Positions 33,713 to 46,129 of a stretch of 64,000 nucleotides of DNA are shown here, piece after piece. Origin of the DNA: Orobanche coerulescens (Eukaryota > Streptophyta > Magnoliopsida > Lamiales > Orobanchaceae); the NCBI GenBank assembly GCA_033398695.1, contig CM065809.1, forward strand, positions 170,366,501 through 170,430,500, given 5' to 3'. The notes beneath the pieces were generated by a model. It searched no databases, was not told the DNA's origin, and saw nothing but the letters and a program-made list of their open reading frames with translations. Position 1 is the first letter of the stretch, and the number at the start of each line of letters is the position of its first letter. The translations under genes were made by a program, and so were the position numbers.

Positions 33713-35138
33713 TGTAAGGAAGAGCCAAATGAGTATCTTCCATAGACCAAATTATGTTAAGTTAGATACTTGGCAAAATGTAAAGAAGAACCAAATGAGT
33801 ATTTTCTATAGGCCATTTAAGTTAGGCTTAAAATCGGCTAAGTACAAAGTGCGGATAAGTACATCAGAAAAATTTGACCAAACACTGCAGAAAACCGAGT
33901 CACAGTCAAGTGAAAATCAGAGAAGTACTAGTCAACAATTTCATCAGAAATGTTTGACCAGACTGCAGTCAAGTGATCAGACGGAGCCCAAGTCATCTGA
34001 AGTTTGACCATCAAAGATCAGGTCAAGACTTCATACAAGTCGTCAGATCAGAGAAGTCTCGTCAGGACATCAGAGAAGTCATCGTCAGAGAAGTCCAAGG
34101 ACAGAGAAGTTTGACTGTACATCAGACAGATTGACTTAAAGAGATCAGATAAGTCATGTCATGTCTGAGTAATCAGCCAAGTAAATCTGTCCACGTCAGC
34201 ATGCGTTGAAAAGTCAATAATTACGGAGAGTCACATGCGGGCGGTAAGGGACAGATTGGAGAGATTCCTGGAAGGATATGAATTAAATAATTCATCAAGA
34301 CCCACCTCTGAAGACTTTAAACATATTAAAATCAAAAGATTAGACGCTCCAACATGAAAGTCTTCACAACGGTCGGAAATGGATTAAAATAAGGGAATCC
34401 AGCCTTGCAACGTTCAGAAAGAAAAACAAAGAAGTCTACTTTTCCAACGGACGGATTTGTTACAGATTTGCAACGGATATGAAAGGAAGCTCAAAGATCT
34501 ACATCTATAAATACCTGAAAATTTGAAGTTGAGCAGTACGATGCGAACTATACTCTCAAGCAATTAAAACAATCAAGCGATCAAGAAATCTATAGCATCA
34601 TGAAGAGCAGCATTCACAATTCACATACGAAGAAAGCTCTTAGTTGGAAAAGACAAAACACTCTTGTCTTAAAACCTGAGTACGGGGTACTTCACTGGTT
34701 GAAGTTGCACGACTGATAGGCATCCAAGGATTTGAAGATCGAGTGTTGCTAGGCAGGCAGAAAGGAGTTGCAACGACAGGATTTCCACTGATTGGAAGTT
34801 GTTGTAGCTAAGTTGTAGAATCACTGTAATATTTATCACTGATTGAAAATTATAGTGGATTCATCTCCAACTGGTTTGGAGAAAAATGGATTAGTAGAGG
34901 ATTACCCCACCTCTGAGACTACTATATATTGTCTGCATATTTTATTGTTTTAGCATCATACTTAACTGTTGCATTCATACTTAGTGTTTCATTGTTTATA
35001 TTTCTGTATTCGTCATCAGCTGACTTCCGCACTTATATTGTCTACAGACGACTTTAAGTCACTGAGAAACTCCTTAATTCCTACTTGGAAAAAGAGTTTC
35101 AATAAGTCTATTCACCCCCTCTAGACTTATTTCTGACA
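33713..35138 (+). repeat. Probable solo LTR, copia-like, inside the HISN1 relic
   Basis: The right end CATTCACCCCCTCT-like (near 35110-35122) to TTTCTGACA is typical of copia LTR termini. A TATA box CTATAAATACC lies at 34505-34515. Upstream U3 is packed with short CAGAGAAGTC-type repeats (33900-34130). A 67-bp direct repeat at about 33710-33835 (CCAAATGAGTAT) blurs the left boundary. No clear target duplication or internal region was found, so solo status and the start are inferred. The ORF at 33729 is not coding. Confidence 0.5.
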
Positions 35139-35845
35139 ACTTGTGACCTACACGTACAATGATACAAAAAAGACAACTTAATAGAGTGTCATCCCATACT
35201 CGTAGAACACTACTTAAATTCTCCTTTTCCGACTAAAATTCGAGCATAATTGATTGAGCAATTGCCTCCATTGGGAAGACTGAAGAGAAGACCCTAACGT
35301 TTGATTACTTATTAACCAACAATTTAAATCAGCAAAAGTACCACAAATATGAATAAGAGAAACCAATCATTGCAACAGCTAAATAATAATTTTGAACGGA
35401 AATGAACGGCGCACCTGAGGTCTTTCCGCAACATACTGCCGCAGATTGACCTGTTTCACTGACAATTGACAATCCTTCAAATAAAATCAAACGAGTTAAC
35501 CCAGTAGAAACAAACATACGACAAGCACCACTACTACTATTAGAAATAGATGGGTTGGGAAATGAAAACGAAAAAAACGAGGGAAAAGGGATAGTAAAAA
35601 ATACCTTGAGAAGATCAAGAGTGTCCGTGGCCATTCTGCCTTTACTCGGCAACCCGAGTCGAACATCATCCCTCTCGTACTTCTTATCCACATTCCCGTC
35701 CACCCATAGTAACTGGCGACGCCACCGAACAACGAGAAGCGAATAATTTCACGGAAACGCCATTAATCGAGCGAGACGACGGCGTTTGGAAAGGCGAAAC
35801 TGAACCCGGCGGGCATAACAGGGAAATTGTCCGAACCAAAGACAT

Positions 35846-38800
35846 CTCTACGAATTTCTCCTCGCTCCCTGCAGTAGTATCGCAGTTTGTATTTTGATAT
35901 TAGAGAAGTATAAGGGAGACCGAGAAGTTGTTGCAACGCTTTACTGCTAAATACTTCAAGAACCGCCGGCTCACACTTCCACCAATTTGATCGAATGTCA
36001 ATGTTAATTTATATATTCGTGTCCGTCTCAAATTCAATCTGTAATATTATCAGTATATTTTAATTTTCGTCATTATTTATTGTGTATGGTATTGGAATGA
36101 TTGTGTTATTTTTGTATTCTGATTTTCAGTGAGTATTGATGGTTACTTTCAAGTATTATACTGTTGAATCGTTGTTGATTGCACCATTGTGAAGGTGTTG
36201 AAATTCGATTAGGTAAGGAAGCTGTTAAGACCTTGACATTATAAGTATAGTGTGCGCTGTTTGTTGATCTTAGAGTACATTAAGACGTGTGTTATTTATG
36301 TTGGGTAGAGAATCGCACAAGAAATGAGGAGAGGACAATTTTCAACTATATAATAAGAATAATAATTCAATGTTCTTTCATTTGAAATAAATAGAGATAT
36401 TATTGAAATGAGAGATAGGGGTTAATAATTTGCTAATTTGGTTAATATATTAAAATATAATAAATATTTTTATCCTAATTAGATCTTAGTGAAAGAGTAA
36501 AAATGTGATTAAACTCGGAAAGTATGTAAGTTCTGGACTTGAAGTTGGTAGAAACTCACTTCACCTGTATCACAAGAACATATGAGTTGCGTGCTTGAAT
36601 TTTTCCCATGTGCTTATGATACCATATTAACAGTAATTGTGGCATATTTATATATGACATTGCCTATCCGAAACACGCCATGCAGGCATTGCATTTAAGA
36701 TATGTAGTTGCATTAAGCCTTGCATTGAAACCTTGAAAAGGGGATTAAAGTGGTTTTTTTATGTGCGTCGTGGAGCTATTCGTAAGGGGCCTGGATTGAA
36801 TTGATTGTCTAGTGGTGCAGTTTGTAATATGCCACCAATTATAACAGACATTATGGTGGAGTTTGGTATATGTCGTCGTGACCTATGTGCTATGATTGAA
36901 CACTTGTTAAGGGTGTGTTATAGTTGAGAGTCTGGGACACATCGGAGGTGACTCATATGTTATGATCAAGCACCTTATTCCAGCCATGGTCCGAAGTTAT
37001 GCATGCATGCTTGCTTATTGTCCCGAGTGAATAACTCATGGTGTATACAATGGCGCTCACCTGAAATATTTTATAATTTAATAAACACGAGTTGGAGATT
37101 TTGTGAACTCATTGGTGACAAACACACTCCACTACAAAATTTATTAATTCACTCCACTGTGAAAGTTATGCTTACTGCGAATTCGATCATTTAATTCTTG
37201 TGCTGCAGATCATGTACCTCAAATATGCAGAGGATTGACTAGAAGCTTCTCTAGGCCATCGAACAGTTGTAGATGGTATTTTGACCGACTGGGTATGTTT
37301 TGCTAAACCGACGTTCTATTTTGGGGTTGTATTATGTTATATATATTATTCATTTGTTTGTACTTTCTCTTTTATGGGATATACTTGTTGTGTAGAATAA
37401 ACTTCTTCTAAAAAGTTAATTAAGAGTAAGCGTAACACCTTTATAATTGCATAAACATGTATAGGTAAAAAAGAGGGTGTAACAATCAGGCAAGCTAAAC
37501 ATCAATCGATTAGGCTTGCATTTGATATCATGTTGAATTGAGGCACATACATCCCCTTAGAAAGACTTTTTAAGGGGTGATGACCCAATTAAATACGGTA
37601 TTAGAACAAGCCCAAGCAAGTGATTGATTTGTTACGCATAGTGGCTTTAAACCGATGATATTGCCGATAGTTTAAGGTCCACGTGTAGAGATGGTCGCGC
37701 CAGCCTACACGTGAGTGCCGTGTTGAGGTCTCGTCGTCCCACACGGACTTGGTGGATACCTAGACTCAAAAATATAAGTTTGGTAGCATTTTAAGATGAT
37801 GGGCCAATTCTAATCGTGTTATCATATCATATCTATGAGAAAACACAAATCTACGTTCTGGACATATCTTTCTCCCATAGATCCATTGAGCTTTTAGTTA
37901 GAAGAGTGTAGGGTTTGAGAAAAAGGAGAGGCATGTTGTAATGCATCGTATATTGACAGTTCAAATATATAAGAATAGCAAGCATAAGGACATGAAATGT
38001 GATGATTAAACACTATTTTCATATGATGTAGTTGACATAGTGCATTTGAACATACATTGATTGTTATTTTGATAGATGAATACAACGCAATTGGTTGTTG
38101 TTTTAATATATATACAGTGCGACTATAGTTTGTTTCATCGTACATGATGCTGATCAAACGAACAGTTTTCTGTATATTATAAATATAACAATACGATACC
38201 ATGAGTATCTGTTTTGCACTTTATACGAATACAACCTTTTCTCAGAATGAATACTTGTATGGTGCAATTGATTTTGTTTTGCACAGTATATAAGAAGACC
38301 CTTTTTCGGTTGTTCATATAAGTCGGTTTAAAACTTTATTAAATATAGTTAATACGGGTATCGAAAGTTTTGGATCGACAACACGAGTGACGAGTATAAT
38401 GTGTAGTTTTTTTTTTTTGTAATTTGTTAAATAAAATCAAAACAAAAAGGAGGTGGAGAAGAGGAGAGTGAAAAAACGTTTGGATGAAAAATGGCACTTT
38501 CGCCTATTTACACGAATTTAATAGGTGATCTTGAGTTTTAACTTAAGTCAGCATTGACATGACAAACCTTATGCCACTTTATTTTTTTCATAAATTTATA
38601 AAGGTTAACTAGATTTAGACAATTAGCTGACATAAGGTGAAAAATATGCTGCTGATTACAAAGTCGATCAGGTGATCAAGTGCGGGCCTCGGTTTCACCT
38701 ATTAAGGAAAACCCACTATTGTGGAAAAAGCATGGAAAAGACTACCCCCATCATATTAAACGACTCGATAAAAAGATGACCACAAGACGGCCACGTAGCT

Positions 38801-40241
38801 AAAATAAAATAAAAGTAAAACCGACCACAACCGGTCATGCAGCTCAAAAAATGATAAATATAGTGCGATAATTTATTATGCTGTCGATTTCTTTTTGTTT
38901 TGGCTTTTATATCTTTATTAAGAACTCCGTGGTCTGTCCTGCAGCTTTTCTTTTCTACGCAGCGCTGGTGAAAGCGATCCGATCACCCTCACGGCGTTTT
39001 TGTTTACTAGTTGGTTCCTTGTCGGTAGGTCTTTGCTAATTTTTAAAGTTCGAAGAAATTGCTTCGATCTACTAACAGAAAGGAGATGTTCTTTTCTCTA
39101 TCAGTCGTGTAGATGTTGAATCATGAAAAACACCTAGGCATGTTATGAGCGTGAAAGCACTAGGAATTGCATTGAAGCCGACATTGCCGGGAATGAATCA
39201 TCTAACATAACCCCAGACATGGGGTTTGCCACGGTTGTCGTCATTGTATGTGTCCTCACTCAACTGAATTACCTAAACAAGGAGAGGAAATGAATTTTCT
39301 CAGCCCGCGAATTCTTGTCCATTACATACATTAGATGTTTTGGCGGTACTATGCCGAAAATATATACCACTGTCTGCTATTTCTTTGGGTGTCTCAGTAT
39401 CAAAATTGCCCCTCCATACCAATAAAAAAATAATATTTGGGCTAACACAAATATTAACCGAATTAGCCCGCGAGCCCGCTAGCTATTAATACAAATTTAA
39501 TTTTAAATATTTTATATTTATTTTTTGTTGAATACCAGTTTGGTGGGGAACATACCACACGTCGACATCTATGCGATGTGATATTGTATTTATCAATACT
39601 AGATATTCCCCAACACAATTTTATATCTGGAATAGGTTCTGGTTATTTTCGTTCCTCTTTTCCCCCCGTTTTATCCTGTTATAATGATTACAGAAAATAG
39701 AAGTAATTCCAGAAAATCAACCGGGATTGAGATCAATTCGTATGAAATCCCATCTCTGTGAAAAATACAAGCATGCATGCATGCATTCTGAGGGAAAATT
39801 AAAATCTAATAACAATTTATTTTTCCAAATATTTATTTTTATTGTGTGTAACAGAATTTACATGACAAGTCAGGAACGCTGGATCATTGAGGCATCTTCA
39901 GCTCGAAAATCTGGATAAAATCAAAGCATAAAAAGAATATCTACCTTAAGCCTTAGCCAATCACTTGTTTATTTGCTTCAGAAGACCCGATACTGATGCA
40001 CAATGTGTCGATTTATATTGGCATTGCTCACAGCAATATTGCAGCATCTGGATGACTTTGATACACCTACACCATAAGCAAACACACCAGGTCAAAAACT
40101 ATAATACACCTATGTTATGTTGGGGTCGCTGCCATTAAAAAACCGTAGTGTCAAATAATGAGTAAAAATTAGTTAACACTATAAAATCGTGTAAAAGAAG
40201 TCGGAAAGTTTTTGTACGCCGGATGCCTTTCATGTTGCCAC
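35846..40241. other. 4.4 kb without recognisable genes
   Basis: Right of HISN1 exon 1, so its promoter side. Noted: 36850-37500 looks like a heavily degraded LTR (GAGTGAATAACTCATGG, CTGCAGATCATGTACCTC). A perfect 9-bp inverted repeat CACGTGTAG/CTACACGTG lies at about 37680-37717. A GCATGCATGCATGCATTC run is near 39770. ORFs at 37003, 37894 and 39727 have no recognised domain and look random. Confidence 0.5.
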
Positions 40242-41297
40242 TTTCATATGAAGGAGAACAACAACAACAACATCTAAGCCTTAGTCCCAAAATGATTTGG
40301 GGTCGGCTAACATGAATCAAACTTTGAAACCGTCAATAATCGTTACATAAATAACATAAAAGGAAAAAAGAGGGAAAAAGTAGAGAAAAAGCAAATAAAA
40401 AAGAGAGTGGAAAAAAAAAAAAAAAAATATAACATTAAATAAAATAAAATAGGAATTAAAAAAAAAAAAAAAAAAAATCAGACTCCATCCACCATCCGTA
40501 TTCTTTCCCGCCACATATGCCTCTCCATCGCCATACTTTATCAAAAACCAAGAAACCGCATATCATTTTCAATCATCTTTATCCAAGTTTTCTTTGTTCT
40601 TCCTCTACCTTTAAAAACAATACATTCTCCCCAACTTTCTATCCTCCTCACCTGGGCATCAATAGGTCTTCTTCTCACATGACCAAACCATCGTAATCGA
40701 TTCTCCATCATCTTGTCTTCTATAGACGCAACTCTTACCTTCTCTCCGATCACCTCATTTCTCGAGCCGATCCTTTTTGTATGACCACACATCCATCGTA
40801 GATACGCATCTCCGCCACATTCATCTTTTGAACGTGACACTGCTTTTACTGACCAACACTCGGTGCCAATATAACAAATAAGCAGCCTAATTGCCGTGCG
40901 GTAAAATTTACCCTTTAATCTATGAGGCATGCCGATCACATAAAACCCCGTGGCACTCTTCCACTTCAACCACCCCGCCTTTATTCTCATGAGCCACATC
41001 GCCATCTAGCTCTCCATCCTTTTGGATAATAGATCCAAGATACCGAAAGAAAGTGGATCCATGAACAACTTTCCCATCAAATGTGATCATCCCCGCCTCT
41101 ATCAACAAGCTTTCGCTAAACCTACACTCCATATATTCGGCCTTACTTCTCGGCACCTAAAGCCTCGAGCTTCCAAAGTATCCCTCCAAAGTTCCAATTT
41201 CTGTTGCACTCCAACCTTCGTTTCATCAATCAACACAATATCATCTGCGAACATCATACACCACGGAACGTCATTTTGAATTTCATATGAAGGAGAA
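40242..41297 (-). mobile_element. RTE-type LINE, 5' truncated, with 17-bp target duplication
   Basis: TTTCATATGAAGGAGAA flanks the element at 40242-40258 and 41281-41297. The minus strand runs from inside RT ([11 protein letters not shown] near 41240) through YLGSIIQKDGELDGDVAH to the RTE C-terminal region (AGWLKWKSATG, KGKFYRTAI, LRWMCGHTK, NRLRWFGHVRRRP). Its 3' end has CCGACCCCAAATCATTTTGGGAC then a GTTGTT tail. Several frameshifts; two A-runs of 15-16 in the 3' UTR. The 5' truncation cuts directly into RT, as expected for aborted target-primed reverse transcription. Confidence 0.92.
40541..41280 (-). pseudogene. LINE RT C-terminus relic (first copy)
   Basis: Fragments in three frames (41102-41280, 40920-41156, 40541-41005) together cover the end of the RT domain, with the FADD catalytic motif, and the conserved region after it. 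At least two frameshifts. It is about 75-80 percent like the 41852-42370 copy by eye. Confidence 0.8.
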
Positions 41298-41609
41298 AAG
41301 AGATAAAATTCCAAAACTGTTATCACCATTAGTTTTTCCACTTGCATGGAAGATATTGTGAGAAGGCGATGAGGTTGAGATAAATGCTACAGTCAGGCCT
41401 CATTACACGATTGATATTGTAGAATCAACATGTACGTCGCAGAACATGACTTAAATAAAGCGAAAATAAATCCTTAAAAAGTTTCATGCAATAAGCGGCC
41501 CCCTTATAGTGTGATAGCCTATGAACAGGTGGACTTAGAATGTTTTCAAATCAGGTTCTAGAGTTCAGTCGTATATATGAAACCATAGACATTCTCAGTG
41601 AATTACTAC
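41298..41609. other. Spacer between two LINE copies
   Basis: Nothing recognisable in this 312-bp stretch. Confidence 0.5.
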
Positions 41610-42394
41610 AAAATAACATACACATCACAACAACAACAACATCTAAGCCTTAGTCCCAAAATGATTTGGGGTCGGTTAACATGAATCAAACTTTGAAACC
41701 GTCAATAATCGTTACATAAATAACATAAAAGGAAAAAAGAGGGAAAAAGTAGAGAAAAAAGCAAATAAAAAAAGAGAATGAATGTAAAAAAAAAAAAAAA
41801 AAAAAAAAAAGATAACATGAAATAAAAGAAAATAGGAATTAAAAAAAAAAATCAGACTCCATCCACCATCCATATTCTTTCCCGCCACATTTGCCTCTCC
41901 ATCGCCATACTTTCTCCAATTCCAAGAAACCGCATATCATTTTCAATCATCTTTATCCAATTTTTCTTGGGTCTTCCTCTACCTTTCACAACATTACTTG
42001 TTCCCCAACTTTCTAGCCTCTTCACTAGGGCATCAATAGGTCTTCTTCTCACATGACCAAACCATCGTAATCGATTCTCCATCATCTTGTCTTCTATAGA
42101 CGCAACTCTCACCTTCTCTCTGATCACCTCATTTCTGAGCCGATCCTTTTTTGTATGACCACACATCCATCGTAGCATACGCATCTCTGCCACATTCATC
42201 TTTTGAACGTGACACTGTTTTACAGTCCAACACTCGGTGCCATATAACAGCGCAGGCCTAATTGTCGTGCGGTAAAATTTACCCTTTAATCTATGAGGCA
42301 TGCCAGGATCACATAAAACCCCTGTGGCACTCTTCCACTTCAACCACCCTGCCTTTATTCTGTGAGCCACATCGCCAAAATAACATGCACATCA
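41610..42394 (-). mobile_element. RTE-type LINE, 5' truncated, with 18-bp target duplication
   Basis: AAAATAACATACACATCA at 41610-41627 and, with one change, AAAATAACATGCACATCA at 42377-42394. The 749-bp body is a shorter copy of the same family as 40259-41280, starting at HRIKAGWLKWKS. It has the same 3' end with long A-runs and the same GTTGTT tail. Confidence 0.92.
41852..42370 (-). pseudogene. LINE C-terminal ORF relic (second copy)
   Basis: A 172-residue uninterrupted frame: AHRIKAGWLKWKSATG, RPALLYGTECW, AEMRMLRWMCGHTKKD, NRLRWFGHVRRRPIDA, GRGRPKKNW. This is the end of an RTE ORF2; it has no RT or endonuclease and no start of its own. Confidence 0.85.
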
Positions 42395-42698
42395 GTCAAA
42401 AAAAATAGCATCCACTCGCATTATTTCGAATTATTACATCATTCCTTCCAACTTCACTGGTGCATCTCAACAATGTTGTCCACATAATTCAAACTTATGT
42501 ATGCTCATATGTTGTTCATCGTAACAACAAAAGCTTGAACAACTAATAAGAGCCAAGACCTATACTCTAACCACGATGTATTTTAGGTAAAATTACTTTG
42601 AACACATTGTGCTTCACTAATGTTGGCCGATGGTTCGTTTTATGTTTGTTATGCGCAAAAAAAAAGGAGGCCAGAATTAAACCAACTATGGCCTTATC
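42395..42698. other. Spacer
   Basis: No gene or repeat recognised in this 304-bp stretch before the hAT element. Confidence 0.5.
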
Positions 42699-45603
42699 CC
42701 TGCCATCTAGGAAGCAGGGATACTCCATTCTGGTGAAGAACTGCGTATCTGGGGGTGCGGGGTGCGGGCGGGGGTGCGTACGGGATACGCCACGTGGCGT
42801 GTCCCCGTATCTGAGTGGAGGGGTGGGGGGTGGGGGAATGGGGTGCGGCGGTGCCGTTTTGTAATTAACTTGAATTTTTATTTAAAAAAGTAAAAGTGGT
42901 GGCAGCTCGGTGTATTTCATAAATAGCAGCTGTATTTCATAATTAACAGAAACCCTAACTTTCTTAGTAATGGCGGCGGCAGCTCTCTTGCTTCGACTTT
43001 CTTTCTTCGACTTTTCTGGTTCTTCTCCGGTACAATTAAGGTAACTTTCTTTCTCCTCTTCTCCTCTTCTCTTCTTTTCTTCTCCTTTCTTTCTCCTCTT
43101 CTTCTCTTTTGTTTGGATTTTCACTGTAGTGGACCGTTGCACATTTGGTGTTTGATTGTTTGATTGTTTGATTGTTTGAAAATCTTGATTGCACATAAGC
43201 TGAAATATGTACTGATTGCTCCTTGTCTTTTACACTTTTATGTACAGGCCTGATCAATGGAATCAATGGCGTCGACAAATTCAGCCTCTAGTACAGCAAC
43301 TACTCCAAGCGTTAGTTCACTAAATGTGGAAATTAGTCCCTTGTGGAAGCATGTGACAAAATTGGCAAAAGCGAAACAGAGGGGTGGGAATGCAAAGATC
43401 AGATGCAATATATGCAACAATGAATTTACTGGATCATAATCAAGAGTTAAAGCACACTTGTTGAAAATAAAAGGGGAAGTCACACCGGATGTATTAAGGC
43501 AGCTTCAAAGGGAGATGGCAGAAGCGGAAGAAAGAAAGAGGCCAGTTGAAATTCCACTTCCCCCTTCGAGTCAGACTCCAACATCTACAGCCTGAGGCGG
43601 AGTAGGGGTTGAAAATATGCAAATGAAAGGTCCAAAGAGAAAGGCAGTTGACATGAACAATCCTCTTCACAAAGCTTATGACATGGAGGCGAGAGCACAA
43701 GTCGATGGTGAGATTGCAAGGGCTTTTTACTCGGGAGGCCTGCCTTTTCACTTTGCCAGAAACCCTCATCACATCAAGTCGTATAATCTTGCTGCAACCA
43801 GCAATATTCCAGGCTATCTCCCTCCCACTTATAATGCATTGACGACAACATTGTTGCAAAAGGAGAGAGCACATGTTGGGAGATTGTTGGAGCCAGTAAA
43901 AACAACTTGGAAAGAGAAAGGTGTTACTGTAGTATCTGATGGGTGGAGTGACAGCCAGCCAAGGCCATTGATAAATTTTATGGCTGTCACAAAGTGTGAC
44001 CTTATGTTTTTAAGGACTGTGAATTGTGAAGGCGAAGTCAAAGACAAGATCTTCATAGCCAACCTAATCAAAGATGTGATCACGGAGGTGGGAGCTCAGA
44101 ATGTAGTTCAAGTTATCACCGATAATGCTCCGGTTTGCAAGGCGGCAGGTATGATAGTTGAGACTCGGTATCCTCATATTTTCTGAACTCCGTATGTAGT
44201 GCATACACTTAATCTGGCATTGAAAAATATGTGTTGCAAAGAATATTGTGGGTAATGAAAATGTGTATGATGAATGCCATTGGATTACTGAGGTGGGTGA
44301 TATAGCATTAATGATTAAGAACTACATTCTTAATCACAACATGGTTAATACGATGTTCAATCAGATTGCTCCTTTAATGATGTAGTTTATGCCGTTCTCA
44401 TTGATAGATGGAGCAAGAGTTCTTCCCCACTTCATTGTTTGGCTCATTCACTCAACCCAAGGTAAAACACTAAAATTTTAGAAGTTAAAACTCATAATTG
44501 CCATGTTTCATATCAAGTTATAATCATCCGACTCTGAATAATGTTTATCATTTTACTTGTTTAGGTATTATAGTGATGTATGGCTCAGTGCCGTTCCGGA
44601 TCGTGTTCCTCCCCATCAAGATATTGAGTTGTCGGAGGAGAGAAACAAGTGCATCAAAAGATATTTTTCACATGAGACAAGGACATCGGTGAATATTGAA
44701 TTTGCTCGATTTTCCGGTATCTTTGGTGGTGCCGACTCTATAGAATATAGATGGCATATGGATCCAAAAATGTGGTAGCTTATTCATGGAGCTTCGGCGC
44801 CAAACATACAAAAGATAGCCTTAAGACTATTGGGACAACCTTGTTCCTCCTCTTGTTGCGAGAGAGTTGGAGTACTTATTCATTTATTCACTCAGTCCGA
44901 AGGAATAAAATACTACCAACTCGGGAGGAAGACTTGGTTTTTGTGCACAACAATCTTAGATTCCTTTCTAGGAAGACCGACCAATACTTGAAAGGAGAAA
45001 CAAATTGTGGGATGTTGGAGGTGATCGATTTGATCCACTTGATGGCGCCGAAGAGCTTGAGATAGCAAATCTTTCTCTTGATGAGCCGGAGATGGAGCCA
45101 TGGTTTTTCAAGATGGTGAATGACTTGTGTTGTGGCTTTGTGTGATGTGTCAAATTAATGTTTAATCTTTTGTCTTTAATGATTATGAATGATGAATTGT
45201 GCTTGACTCTTTGATTAAATTTAAATGATTATGAATGATGAATTGTGGCCTGATGAATGATGAATGATGGATTCTGGACTGCTTGGTCACTTGACAAAAC
45301 TTCCCCGTTGCTAATTTTAAGGAACAATGGAACATGGATTTTGATCATGCAGGAAAGTGGAACATGGATTCTAAATTTCTAATTGTAAGTTGTACATAAA
45401 TCATGCGTTTTGATCCCTCTATTACACAATACGTGATTTTGTCATAAATAATATAATATATATTTTTTTATTTTTTTTATATATTGCCGTATCCCCCCGC
45501 ACCTGTATCCCCATATTTTAAAATTTGCCGAATCCCCGTATCCCCGTACTACGCACCCATACCCGTACCCCCGCACCCGTATCCTTGCCTCCTAGCCTGC
45601 CAT
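42699..45603 (+). mobile_element. hAT element with TIRs and 8-bp target duplication
   Basis: Element 42707-45595 (2889 bp) is flanked by CCTGCCAT at 42699-42706 and 45596-45603. The ends are CTAGGAAGCAGGGATAC and, inverted, CTAGGAGGCAAGGATAC. Both subterminal regions are rich in GTATCCCCGCACCCGTACCC-type repeats, unlike the AT-rich surroundings. It encodes a decayed transposase on the plus strand. Confidence 0.93.
43257..45108 (+). pseudogene. hAT transposase (BED finger, DUF659, dimerisation), decayed
   Basis: Start ATG 43257. Residues LWKHVTKLAK to CNICNNEF form a BED zinc finger cut by a TAA (43437-43439), after which SRVKAHL continues it. The 43617-44186 frame has the DUF659 transposase core: ARAFYSGGLPFHFARNP, NIPGYLPPTYN, VTVVSDGWSD, ITDNAPVCKAAG. 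A TGA then precedes PYVVHTLNLALKN. C-terminal pieces (44557-44778, 44751-45065) carry VPPHQDIELSEERNKC and, frameshifted, the dimerisation domain (ESWSTYSFIHS, EDLVFVHNNLRFLSR). Part of the middle is missing around 44280-44560. Inactive. Confidence 0.85.
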
Positions 45604-46129
45604 CCATTACAGAATGATTGTTTTTAACAGATAAATTATGCCCATTGAACTTTTTTGAAGCATCGTGTAGGTAATGTTAAAGTAGTGTAAGTAATGTTGA
45701 TGGATCAAAATACCATGTCAAAAAGTTTCGCATGTTCAAAATATATGGACCACATATTAAAGTAGTGTATGTAATGTTGATGGGTCTTCTCGCTTGGAGC
45801 GGACGCAGGTCCAAACAACTCATCATCGTTAACGACTTTTATGCCTCCCTAGGACTCGAACCCTCGAGGTCTCGGGTTAGGTAGGGTGGGATTTATTGCT
45901 AGTCGTGGTACAACTAAGATGCATGTGGACCAGTGTTCTAAGTGAAAAGACCCGTAAACAAGTAACTACAGGTCATGCAACAGACATCATGAACTCACTC
46001 AATAGGATCACATAAGTAACACGATGTGCATGCTGTTCTATTCTATATCTCCACAAACTAATAATAAGCATAGTACTTCCTCCGTTCCGGTTGAAGAGTA
46101 GTAGTATACTCTCAAAATAAAGTTCCGCA
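45604..46129. other. Spacer with short repeats
   Basis: Two copies of AAAGTAGTGTAWGTAATGTTGATGG (about 45680 and 45759). A B-box-like GGGTTCGAGTCC lies on the minus strand near 45850, a possible SINE trace. A Stowaway-like TACTTCCTCCGTTCC lies at about 46073-46088. No gene. Confidence 0.4.

Larger units (their letters stand above)
31822..35845 (-). pseudogene. HISN1: HISN1-like ATP phosphoribosyltransferase, central exons missing
   Basis: ATP phosphoribosyltransferase joins ATP and PRPP in the first step of histidine synthesis in plastids. Minus-strand exons with GT/AG borders: 35605-35845 (MSLVRT start, serine-rich transit-like N-terminus, RLGLPSKGRMATDTLDLLK); 35415-35474 (DCQLSVKQVNLRQYVAERPQ); then 32969-33069 ([15 protein letters not shown]); 32734-32849 ([11 protein letters not shown]); 32334-32414 (ANMRGSTADEVAE); 32119-32237 (ADYYAIVICVPK); 31822-31917 (GGSGVLV to LLSNLGL, TAA). 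About 130 residues between the second and third listed exons are absent; these normally include much of the catalytic core. Also seen: a frame break in exon 1 near 35720, one base short at 32969 and in 32119-32237, and two extra bases in 32734-32849 giving a stop. A solo LTR lies in the gap. Confidence 0.88.

Noticed and set aside
33729..34007. 92-residue serine/glutamine-rich ORF
   Set aside because: It lies in the U3 of a probable LTR and is built from the short CAGAGAAGTC-type repeats.
35329..35732. Longer minus-strand ORFs across HISN1 exon 1
   Set aside because: They read through the exon-intron boundary; only the part up to 35605 matches the family.
31822..35845. A functional HISN1 gene
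   Set aside because: The central exons are absent and at least four small frame-breaking differences occur in the exons that remain.
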